Below are positions 1 through 7,234 of a DNA stretch of 64,000 bases, in pieces. How positions within the stretch are numbered: the stretch's first letter is position 1; each line of letters opens with the position of its first letter. Origin of the DNA: Phycisphaeraceae bacterium (GTDB lineage Bacteria; Planctomycetota; Phycisphaerae; Phycisphaerales; UBA1924). The stretch spans positions 1-64,000 of the forward strand of contig JAHBXK010000011.1 in NCBI GenBank assembly GCA_019636535.1. Direction: 5' to 3'. The translations under genes were made by a program, and so were the position numbers. The notes under the pieces were generated by a model. The model made no database searches and had not been told where the DNA came from. It saw nothing but the letters and a program-made list of their open reading frames with translations.

Positions 1-2
1 TC

Positions 3-410
3 CGCGACATCAACCCATTCCACCCGCCGGAACCGGCAATGTTCAATGAGCGCGTGAAAGGGTGGTTCCTGATCGCCGTGCCGGGTTGCCTGTTGGCTGC
101 GCTCGTATCACTCGCCGCGTACGTGCTCTTCGTTCCACCCGGATCGACGCGTGATGCTGTTGACGCGGACCGATGGATCGAGTTTGTTCCCGCGACAGTT
201 GATGTGACAACAACCAGAGGAATCGTTGATGCGCCCGAACTGGCGACGAGACAACTGCTCAGTTTGGTCGAGAAGAGACTGCTTCAGATGGGGTACGACA
301 CGGCATGGACGAACGATCGACTGCTCATCCGGAACGATGCGGTCATGACAGCCGAAATGCGGTGGGACTTGACCGAGAGAGCACAGTCCACTCTGCTTCG
401 CGGCGAGTGA
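3..410 (+). CDS. Membrane-anchored hypothetical protein, 5' end outside window
   Basis: The reading frame is open to the left edge, so the gene probably begins outside the window. An ATG at 39 would give 123 residues but has no clear ribosome site, and the twelve upstream codons (rich in Pro, ending HPPEPA) read like real protein. After that Met comes one hydrophobic segment (about residues 9-31 of the ATG version) followed by a soluble domain of about 90 residues with no motif I recognise. The likely form is a protein anchored by one helix with its C-terminal part outside the cytoplasm. It stops at 410. The next gene is convergent, so no operon partner is visible. Function unknown. Confidence 0.55.
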   Translation, partial: RDINPFHPPEPAMFNERVKGWFLIAVPGCLLAALVSLAAYVLFVPPGSTRDAVDADRWIEFVPATVDVTTTRGIVDAPELATRQLLSLVEKRLLQMGYDTAWTNDRLLIRNDAVMTAEMRWDLTERAQSTLLRGE

Positions 411-616
411 CTTGTGCAGGCGGCGCCGTTCTCAACCGCACCCCGACGGAGTGCAGGCCTTCTCCGTCCTATTCGCCCCATTCGTCCTTTCCGTCCTCTC
501 CTTCTTCATTTCCCGGCCCCCAACGCGGGCCGCGGCTTGTAGCCAGTGGGGGGCGTGGTGAAACAAAGCTGCTTTGCGCATCGCGCAACCCGTGGAAAGA
601 GACGCTCAATCCCAGA

Positions 617-634
617 CCGCCCCGGCCGGGGCGG
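617..634. repeat. 18-bp perfect GC palindrome, possible terminator
   Basis: CCGCCCCGGCCGGGGCGG reads the same on both strands and lies 8 bases beyond the stop codon of the minus-strand glycosyltransferase gene, between two convergent genes. It could fold as a terminator hairpin for either strand, but neither side carries a strong T run. The 411-616 stretch before it is a pyrimidine-rich spacer (about 464-517) with no supported gene. Confidence 0.35.
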
Positions 635-641
635 AGGAGCA

Positions 642-2375
642 TCAACCCCCACCCTCAACCGCCCCACCCTCCTCCCCCCCGGTCGGCGGCGGGTGCAGCG
701 CCCACCCGCGCCGCGTGATCACGATGTGCCCCGACCGGAACACCTCCACGTCACGCCTCGGGATGAAGTCGTTCCGGCTCACGTCGAAGATCACCAGCGA
801 GCCCCGCGGCGGGCCCTTCCACGGCGAGCCGCCCCAGCCGTGGCTCTTCGGCCAGATCCCGCTCTTGATGTAGATGATCGCCGAGTCGTTGTAGCGCATG
901 CGTCCGACGTACACCTCCTCCCCCGCGTCGCGGATGAACTCGATCGCCGCGCGCATGTGCGGGCCGGGTCCGCTCCGCCCCTTCCCCTGCACCACGCGCA
1001 CCAGCCGACCCACTTCGCTCCGCGCATCGCCGATCGGCGCCTTCAGGATCCACTCCCCGCGCATGCAGTACAGGTTCAGCGCAAGCGCCCCCGCCACCAG
1101 CACCACGCCCAAGCCCGGATGCACCACCACCCGCATCCACTTCGCGCCAAGCCGCGACGACGCATCGCGCAGAATCGCCAGCACGCCCGCCAGCGACATC
1201 CCCCCCAGCATCGCCATCACCGGGATCACGTGCAGGATGTAGTTCCGACGCTTGTCCTGCGCCAGCGACAGCCCCACCGTCCACAGCACCACCCAGAACA
1301 CGCCCAGCATCGCCGCCGTCCGCCACCCGCTGTCCGGCGTCGAACCCGCCCGCTCATCCGCGCGCGCGGCGCTCCCGCCCGCGCTTGCGCGCAAGACCTG
1401 CATCAATCCCAGCACGATCCACACCACCACCCCCACGCCCATCAGCCCCACCACCAGCCAGCAGAACTGCGCGTAGTAATCCAGATACCACCACCACGGC
1501 TCCGCCTCGAACTTGCTCGTAAACACGCGCTCCATCGACTGCTTCACGAAGTACTGATCGATGAAAGCGCGCCCGTGCAGCGCGATCATCGACAGGTGCC
1601 ACGGCAGCGCCGTCGCCAGCGCCGCCGCGAGCGCGACCCACAGCCTCGACGCGACAAACAGCGGATGCACCGCCACGCGGAACCGCCCCGCGCACACCCC
1701 AACCTCCCTGTGCCGGTTCAGCGCGAGCCACATCATCACGATCAGGTACGCCCCCAGCGCCCAGAACGGCTTGACCATCATCGCCCCACCCACGCACACC
1801 CCCGATGCGATCAGCAGCCGCACCGCCCGCCGGCGCGATGCCTCCTCGCTCAACACCATGCCTCTCGGCGCAAACACCGCCGACACCACGAACCACACGC
1901 CCCAGAGCAACAGCGCGTTGTGAACATAATCGTGCCGCAGCGTGTCGATCAGAAACGAGATCGACCGGCTCGTCGCGAACAGCAAACCGCCCAGCACGCC
2001 CACCCACAACCCCGCCAGCCGCGTGAAGATCCGTTGCACCGCCACCAGCGTCAGCAGGATCGCCACCACCTCCGGCAACTTCAGCGCCCACGTCTGCGCC
2101 TCGAACAGACGGATCAGCACCGCGTGACACCAGAACGCCAAGGGCGGCTTGTTCCAATACGGCTCAGCGCTCAGGTACAGCGACCACCAGTGCCCCTCGC
2201 GCGCGGCCTTCGCGCTGATCGCCGCCACCAACCCCGCGTCACCCTGCCAGCGCTCTTCGAGCAATGGCCCCAGCGACAGCAGCAACTGCACCACCACCGG
2301 CGACGCGACGAGCAGCCGCTCCCACGCCCGCAGCCGTCGCTCGGCGATCACGTTGCCGCTCTGCAGGTTGGTCAC
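642..2375 (-). CDS. Integral membrane glycosyltransferase, GT39/ArnT-like
   Basis: This 577-residue protein has many hydrophobic segments and resembles the GT39/PMT-ArnT (GT-C fold) family. Those enzymes move a sugar from a polyprenyl-phosphate donor to an acceptor on the outer face of the inner membrane. Seen in sequence: an early acidic/aromatic loop after the first helix (EERWQGDAGLV), the characteristic W-N-K-P-P-L-A-F-W motif at about residues 73-81, then repeated helices and a soluble C-terminal domain. The start is GTG at 2375, with a GAGGG-like site just upstream. It begins 13 bases after the stop of the methyltransferase gene, so the two probably form an operon for modifying an envelope glycan or lipid. 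The Gly/Pro-rich last 15 residues look unstructured. The sugar and acceptor cannot be read from sequence. Confidence 0.8.
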   Translation of the reverse strand: MTNLQSGNVIAERRLRAWERLLVASPVVVQLLLSLGPLLEERWQGDAGLVAAISAKAAREGHWWSLYLSAEPYWNKPPLAFWCHAVLIRLFEAQTWALKLPEVVAILLTLVAVQRIFTRLAGLWVGVLGGLLFATSRSISFLIDTLRHDYVHNALLLWGVWFVVSAVFAPRGMVLSEEASRRRAVRLLIASGVCVGGAMMVKPFWALGAYLIVMMWLALNRHREVGVCAGRFRVAVHPLFVASRLWVALAAALATALPWHLSMIALHGRAFIDQYFVKQSMERVFTSKFEAEPWWWYLDYYAQFCWLVVGLMGVGVVVWIVLGLMQVLRASAGGSAARADERAGSTPDSGWRTAAMLGVFWVVLWTVGLSLAQDKRRNYILHVIPVMAMLGGMSLAGVLAILRDASSRLGAKWMRVVVHPGLGVVLVAGALALNLYCMRGEWILKAPIGDARSEVGRLVRVVQGKGRSGPGPHMRAAIEFIRDAGEEVYVGRMRYNDSAIIYIKSGIWPKSHGWGGSPWKGPPRGSLVIFDVSRNDFIPRRDVEVFRSGHIVITRRGWALHPPPTGGEEGGAVEGGG

Positions 2376-2388
2376 GCTGACGATCCCT

Positions 2389-3198
2389 CTACTCGATCCG
2401 CGCTGGCGGCCGGTACAGATCGCCGATCAGTTTCCCCGCCGCGACCTCGCGACCCCAGTCCTCGCGCACCTCCAGCCGCGGCGCGGGCCACGTCGCCGGG
2501 TCGCCCTCGTCGCGCATGAACAGACTGAAGCAGTCGCAGTACAGCCCCGGCTCGGTCCACGGCAGCAACTCCTGGCTCAGCACGCGAACGCCGAACTCCG
2601 CCGCGTCCTTCCGAAACTTCTCCGCCGTCATGCTCGGCCGCCGACCGCCCAGCGTGTGCTTCTCCACCTCGTCGCGGATCTGGTCCCACTGCATCCCGAG
2701 ATTCGAGTGGTGAATGAACCCGACGCCCCCCGGCCTGAGTTTGCGACGCAGTTGCCGAAGATACTCGCGCACCGTCTCGTGCTCGGTGTGAACCAGGGAG
2801 TCCCAACTCACCGCCAAATCCACGCTCGAATCCGCCACCATCTCCAGCGACCGCCCGTCGTTCACGTGATACTCGACGTGCTTCTCGCGCGCAAACCGCT
2901 CCTTGCAGGCCGCGATGCACTTGGGCGCAAGATCGACCAGCGTCAGCCGGTCCGCGAAATACCGCAGATAGTTGCTCACCCGACCAAACCCGCACGCGAT
3001 CTCCAGAATGTGCCCGGTCGGCATGAACCGCGCCAGCCGCGGATAAATCGACGTCAACCACATCGCGTCCGGCGTTCCCCACGGCCGGCTCCACTCGTCG
3101 CCGCCGTCCGGCCAGATGTATTTCTCCCAGAAATCGCGGTTCGCGGCGACGTTCGGATCGGCCACGTGATCGAGTTTGGGGAAAGCGACAACCGTCAT
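2389..3198 (-). CDS. Class I SAM-dependent methyltransferase
   Basis: A 269-residue class I methyltransferase. The SAM-binding motif I is ILEIACGFGRVSNYLR (about residues 64-79). The acidic end of beta-2 follows (LTLVDLAPKCI), then the motif around VDLAVSWDSLVH and the post-motif LRPGGVGFIHHS. The open frame runs further upstream, but the ATG at 3198 has a strong GGAGG site 7 bases before it and the upstream residues look non-coding, so I start here. The gene lies directly before the GT39 glycosyltransferase with a 13-bp gap. It is divergent from the cysteine desulfurase gene, and the palindrome at 3322 lies between them. The substrate is unknown; the neighbour suggests a sugar, lipid or surface polymer. 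Confidence 0.8.
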   Translation of the reverse strand: MTVVAFPKLDHVADPNVAANRDFWEKYIWPDGGDEWSRPWGTPDAMWLTSIYPRLARFMPTGHILEIACGFGRVSNYLRYFADRLTLVDLAPKCIAACKERFAREKHVEYHVNDGRSLEMVADSSVDLAVSWDSLVHTEHETVREYLRQLRRKLRPGGVGFIHHSNLGMQWDQIRDEVEKHTLGGRRPSMTAEKFRKDAAEFGVRVLSQELLPWTEPGLYCDCFSLFMRDEGDPATWPAPRLEVREDWGREVAAGKLIGDLYRPPARIE

Positions 3199-3321
3199 GC
3201 CCGCCTCCGAAAAAAGACGTTCACCAGAAATTGTTCCAGCGCCCGGCCTCACCCGCTTCGGGGGGCCGACGTGCAGACAATATGACCAAAACCCCCGCCG
3301 CGTGCTCCTGAGCGGGGAGGG

Positions 3322-3347
3322 GGGGGTGTTCCACGTGGAACACCCCC
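3322..3347. promoter_or_regulatory. Candidate parS (ParB-binding) site
   Basis: A perfect 26-bp palindrome: the core TGTTCCACGTGGAACA (3327-3342) flanked by GGGGG and CCCCC. The core matches the known chromosomal parS consensus (B. subtilis type TGTTCCACGTGAAACA) with a symmetric right half. It lies between two divergent genes. With no loop it is a poor terminator. The alternative is an operator for one of the flanking genes. No parA or parB is in the window. Confidence 0.6.
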
Positions 3348-3387
3348 TCTGCAAAGCGCGCGCGTTATCGACAGGACTTGATTGTCC

Positions 3388-4713
3388 ATGATCTATCTCG
3401 ACCACAACGCGACGACCCGGCCGCTGTCGGAAGTTGTGGAGGCGATGCGGCGCGCGGTGGAAGAAGCGTGGGCAAATCCGTCGAGCATTCATCGGGCGGG
3501 GCAGATTCCGCGGCAGGGGATCGAGTTGGCTCGGCGGTCGCTAGCGGAGTTGATCGGCGTTCGGCCGCGGACGCTGACGTTGTGCGGATCGGGGACGGAG
3601 GCGATCGACCTGGCGATCCGCGGCGCGTTTCTGGCGCGGAACCTGGTGGGCCGCGCGGCGGAGCGCGCGGGGCGGCCGGCGGCGGTGCTGGTGACGACAC
3701 GCGCGGAGCACTCGGCGGTTCGGGAGTTGGCGGTGGACTTGGAACGGCGCGAGGGCGCGCGCGTGGAGTGGGCGTCGATGCGCGCGGACGGATCGGGCGT
3801 GGTGGACGCGGGCGCGCTGGAGGACCGGCTGGATGCGCTGCTGAGTTCGGGCGTGGCGGCGGAGTCGGTGCTGGTGAGCGTGCAGTGGGCGAACAACGAG
3901 ACGGGGGCGGTTCAGCCGGTGGCGCGGATCGCGACGGCGTGCCGGGTGCGCGGGGTGTTGTTTCATTGCGATGGGACGCAGTGGGTGGGGAAGTTGCCAG
4001 CGCGGATCGTGGCCGAAGCGCCGGAGGAGGGCGCGGACGATCCGTGCGTGCTGTGGCCGGACCTGCTGACGTTTTCGCCGCACAAGTTTCACGGGCCGAA
4101 GGGCGTGGGCGTGCTGTATGCGCGGGCGGGGGTTCGGACGGCGCCGCTGATTCACGGCGAGCAGGAACTGGGTCGGCGCGGGGGGACGGAGAACGTGCCG
4201 GGGATTCTGGGCGCGGGGGTGTCGGCGGAGTCGGCGCGCGCGTGGCTGGCGGATTGCGCGAACGTGCGGAAGGGACGCGCGCTGCGCGATCGGCTGGAGC
4301 GCGAGTTGCTGGCGCGCGTGGCGGATGCGCGTGTGAACGGGCCGGTGGAAAGCGGTGAGCGCGGTGAGCGCAGCGCGGGCGGGCGTGATGACGATGATGA
4401 AGATGCCGGCGACCCAGCGCGGGACGCGCGGTTGTGGAACACGTCGAGCGTGGCGTTTCCGCGTCTGGAGGCGGAGGCGCTGCTGCTGCTGCTTTCGGAG
4501 CGCGGGGTGGCGGCGTCGGCGGGGTCGGCGTGCTCGTCGGGGAGTCTGGAGCCTTCGGCGGTTTTGCTGGCGACGGGGATTCCGCCGGAACTGGCGCACG
4601 GGACGGTGCGGTTTTCGATCGGACGGGAGACGACGGAGGAGGAGATCGGGAGGGCGGTGGAGATCATCGCGGCGAGCGTGGAGCGTTTGCGGGGGAGTTG
4701 GCGGGAGACGTGA
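3388..4713 (+). CDS. Cysteine desulfurase (NifS/IscS family)
   Basis: A fold-type I PLP enzyme that removes sulfur from cysteine to supply Fe-S cluster or thio-cofactor assembly. Seen in sequence: the N-terminal MIYLDHNATTRPL signature, CGSGTEAIDLAI near residue 70, the PLP-lysine motif TFSPHKFHGPKGVGVLY, and the catalytic cysteine loop SAGSACSSGSLEPSAVL near the C-terminus. ATG 3388 matches the usual family start; a TTG two codons earlier (3382) is closer to the AGGA at 3373 and is an alternative. The length (441) exceeds the usual 380-400 because of an acidic/Gly insert (about residues 320-345, with an Asp4 run) just before the WNTSSVAF strand. No scaffold (IscU/SufU) gene is adjacent, so the symbol is left open. 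Confidence 0.9.
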   Translation: MIYLDHNATTRPLSEVVEAMRRAVEEAWANPSSIHRAGQIPRQGIELARRSLAELIGVRPRTLTLCGSGTEAIDLAIRGAFLARNLVGRAAERAGRPAAVLVTTRAEHSAVRELAVDLERREGARVEWASMRADGSGVVDAGALEDRLDALLSSGVAAESVLVSVQWANNETGAVQPVARIATACRVRGVLFHCDGTQWVGKLPARIVAEAPEEGADDPCVLWPDLLTFSPHKFHGPKGVGVLYARAGVRTAPLIHGEQELGRRGGTENVPGILGAGVSAESARAWLADCANVRKGRALRDRLERELLARVADARVNGPVESGERGERSAGGRDDDDEDAGDPARDARLWNTSSVAFPRLEAEALLLLLSERGVAASAGSACSSGSLEPSAVLLATGIPPELAHGTVRFSIGRETTEEEIGRAVEIIAASVERLRGSWRET

Positions 4714-4788
4714 TCGCGAAGCCACACCGATCCGCATGAGGTCCTGCGCAGGCAAGCAATCAGAATCGAGTGGCTCGGAACGCGTGAG

Positions 4789-5979
4789 TCAGCGTTCGAT
4801 GACCATGGCGACGCTGTTGCCGCCGCCGAGGCAGAGGCCGGCGAGGCCGCGTTTGCCGCCGGTGCGGATGAGTTGGTGGATGAGGGTAGTGAGGACGCGG
4901 GCGCCGCTGGCGCCAATGGGGTGGCCGAGGGCGACGCCGCCGCCGCAGATGTTGAGTTTGCTTTCGGGGATGCCGGTCTCTTTGGTGTTGCAGAGGACCT
5001 GGGCGGCGAAGGCCTCGTTGATCTCGAAGAGGTCGATGTCGTTGACGGAGAGGCCGGCCTTCTTGAGGACGCCCTGCACGCCGGTGATGGGCGCGGCGAA
5101 GATGTCCTTTGGCGCGACGCCGCTGGTGTGGTAGGCGACGATGCGGGCGAGGGGCTTGATGCCGAGGCTCTCGGCCTTGGCCGCTTCCATGACGCAGAGC
5201 GCGGCGGCGCCGTCGGAGATCTGGCTGGCGTTGCCGGCGGTGACGGTGCCGTCCTTGGTGAAGGCGGCGCGGAGTTTGGCGAGCGCATCGGCGGTGGATT
5301 CGGGGCGGATGCCCTCGTCGGCGCTGACGCCGGGGGAACGCTTGTCCATGCACTGTTCGCCCGTGAGCGCGAACAGTTCGTTCTTGAACCAGCCCTGCTT
5401 GGTGGCTTCTGCGGCGCGCTGGTGGCTCTGGGCGGCGAAGCGGTCCTGATCTTCGCGGGAGACGTTGAACTTGCGGGCGATGTGGTCAGCGCTGTCGCCC
5501 ATCATGCAGTTCTCGAAGGCGCAGCGGAGGCCGTCGGCGGCCATGTGGTCTTCGAGTTGGGCGGGGCCGAACTTGACGCCCTCGCGGACGCGAGCGAAGT
5601 GGGGCGCGGCGGTCATGTTCTCCATGCCGCCGGCGATGACGCACTGAGCGTCGCCGGCCTTGATGGCGGCGGCAGCGCGCATGACGGCTTCGAGGCCGCT
5701 GCCGCAGACCTTGTTGATGGTCATGCAGGAGATGGAGTCGGGGAGGCCGGCCTTGAGCGCGGCCTGGCGCGCGGGGTTCTGTCCGAGGCCGGCCTGGAGG
5801 ACGCAGCCCATGAGGACTTCGTCGACGTGGTTCTTGGCGGCGGGGACCTGCTTGAGGACGGCGTCGATGGCGTAGGAGCCGAGGACGGGTGAAGGGACCT
5901 TGCTGAGCCCGCCGAAGAACTTGCCGATGGGGGTTCGCTGCGCGGCGACGATGACGGGGACGTGGGAGGAGGCGGGCAT
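4789..5979 (-). CDS. Acetyl-CoA acetyltransferase (thiolase)
   Basis: A 396-residue thiolase II family enzyme that condenses two acetyl-CoA to acetoacetyl-CoA, or does the reverse in fatty acid breakdown. Seen: the N-terminal VIVAAQRTPIGKF; the nucleophilic cysteine in INKVCGSGLEAVMRAA; NEAFAAQ; the histidine motif GGGVALGHPIGASGARVL; and the second cysteine in LCLGGGNSVAMV. All catalytic residues are present and the length is standard. The start is ATG 5979, with GGAG about 9 bases upstream. It is convergent with the desulfurase gene (75-bp gap) and divergent from the CPBP gene. No partner dehydrogenase or CoA-transferase is adjacent, so the direction of the reaction is not indicated. Confidence 0.93.
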   Translation of the reverse strand: MPASSHVPVIVAAQRTPIGKFFGGLSKVPSPVLGSYAIDAVLKQVPAAKNHVDEVLMGCVLQAGLGQNPARQAALKAGLPDSISCMTINKVCGSGLEAVMRAAAAIKAGDAQCVIAGGMENMTAAPHFARVREGVKFGPAQLEDHMAADGLRCAFENCMMGDSADHIARKFNVSREDQDRFAAQSHQRAAEATKQGWFKNELFALTGEQCMDKRSPGVSADEGIRPESTADALAKLRAAFTKDGTVTAGNASQISDGAAALCVMEAAKAESLGIKPLARIVAYHTSGVAPKDIFAAPITGVQGVLKKAGLSVNDIDLFEINEAFAAQVLCNTKETGIPESKLNICGGGVALGHPIGASGARVLTTLIHQLIRTGGKRGLAGLCLGGGNSVAMVIER

Positions 5980-6103
5980 GGTGGGATGGCTCCGGGAAGT
6001 CGGTGAGAATGGCCGGAACTGAGCCGGCGGGCGGGTGGTGAGCGGGATTGGATGTTTGCGGCGGATTGTAGGAATGGAGGCTCGCGGGGTGGGCGGAGCG
6101 GGC

Positions 6104-6109
6104 TATGTT
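6104..6109 (+). promoter_or_regulatory. Candidate -10 box of leaderless promoter (TATGTT)
   Basis: TATGTT ends 8 bases before the ATG at 6118, so transcription would begin at or next to the start codon. No good -35 is visible. It belongs to the recurrent TANNNT-near-start pattern described in the findings. Confidence 0.35.
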
Positions 6110-6117
6110 GTGGCCGC

Positions 6118-6996
6118 ATGACGGGGCATGAGCCTGGCAAACTCGGGTTGGGTCGAGAGGATGCGGCGGGGGCAGCGCGGACGGGGCACCGCGCGCGACT
6201 TGCGAGGGGGGATCGAGCCGCGCACGGGGCGGAGAGCGCGATGGCCGCGCTTGAGCGCGGGGCGGCGATGGGGCGGGCGGGCACGGCGTGGCGGCTGGCG
6301 GAGATGATCGGGTTGTATGTGGTGTTGCCGCTGGTGCTGACGGCGGCGGTGCCGACGCGGATGATGGCGGCGCTGTTGTTTCCGGCGTTGTGGGTCGGGT
6401 GTGTGGGGTGTCTGGTGGCGCTGCGGCTGGACCCGACGTTTGATCGGCGGTGTTTGTGGAACGCGCGCGGGTTCTTTGAGGGGGTTCGGGGCGTGGTGGC
6501 GGTGTTTGTGATCGCAGCGCCGGTGGTGGGGCTCGGGGTGTGGCTGTCGATGCCGGAGATGTTCCTGAGTTTTCCGCGCGAGCGGCCGAAGATCTGGGCG
6601 ATCGTGATGGTGGGGTATCCGCTGGCGAGCGTGTATGCGCAGGAGATCGTGTGGCGGGCGTTTTTCTTTCATCGGTATGAGCCGGTGTTTGCGCGGCTGC
6701 TGTGGCGCGGGGAGGAAGGGGAGCGCGCGGCGGCCGCGCGCGGGGCGACCGCGCTGACGGTGATCGCGTCGGGGTCGGCGTTCGGGTTCATGCACATCCT
6801 GTTCAAGCACTGGGTGGCGGTGGCGCTGACGGTGGTGGGCGGGTTGTTGTTCTCGTGGACGTATGCGCATCGGCGGAGCATCGCGCTGGTGTGGGTGGAG
6901 CATGCGCTGTGGGGGTGCTTCGTGTTCACGATCGGGCTTGGGCAGTTTTTCTTTCTGCGGGGCGTGGCGATTCGGGGGGAAGCGTTGGGGCCGTGA
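6118..6996 (+). CDS. CPBP family intramembrane metalloprotease
   Basis: A multi-helix membrane protein of the CPBP (CAAX protease/bacteriocin-processing, ABI) family. The conserved elements are QEIVWRAFFFHRY (the E..R motif), FGFMHILF and HALWG, which supply the Glu and His residues of the proposed metal site inside the membrane. In most members motif 1 is EExxxR; here the first Glu is Gln, and this should be remembered when inferring activity. Two starts are possible. ATG 6118 has a TATGTT box 8 bases upstream (leaderless) and gives 292 residues with a charged 41-residue N-terminus. ATG 6241 has GGAG six bases upstream and gives 251 residues starting just before the first helix. The substrate is unknown. 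Confidence 0.75.
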   Translation: MTGHEPGKLGLGREDAAGAARTGHRARLARGDRAAHGAESAMAALERGAAMGRAGTAWRLAEMIGLYVVLPLVLTAAVPTRMMAALLFPALWVGCVGCLVALRLDPTFDRRCLWNARGFFEGVRGVVAVFVIAAPVVGLGVWLSMPEMFLSFPRERPKIWAIVMVGYPLASVYAQEIVWRAFFFHRYEPVFARLLWRGEEGERAAAARGATALTVIASGSAFGFMHILFKHWVAVALTVVGGLLFSWTYAHRRSIALVWVEHALWGCFVFTIGLGQFFFLRGVAIRGEALGP

Positions 6997-7150
6997 TGAA
7001 GGATGCGGAGCGCGCGTGGGCGGCGGGGTGGGGTGTGGTTGCGCGCGCGTTCTCGGACGGGAGGGAGGGTGCTGCGTGCGGAGGGTCGTGGAGGGGGGCG
7101 ATTTTCGGTCGTTGGGGAAGGGAATTTGGGCGGAATGGGGGCGATGGGGA

Positions 7151-7178
7151 TTGACACCATAAGTCGAATCTGGAGAAT
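7151..7178 (+). promoter_or_regulatory. Candidate sigma70-type promoter
   Basis: A perfect -35 TTGACA (7151-7156) is followed after 16 bases by GAGAAT (7173-7178), a 4/6 match to TATAAT. It lies about 55 bases before the start chosen for the fibronectin-III protein gene. Confidence 0.35.
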
Positions 7179-7234
7179 GGGTTATGAGCATTTGACGGCT
7201 GGTGAGGAGGGTGGGACAGGAGGGTGGTGTCGGC

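Noticed and set aside
546-2519. 657-codon plus-strand open frame
   Set aside because: It is antisense to the GT39 gene, which has clear family motifs; the product is His/Arg/Pro-rich, a usual artefact of GC-rich DNA.
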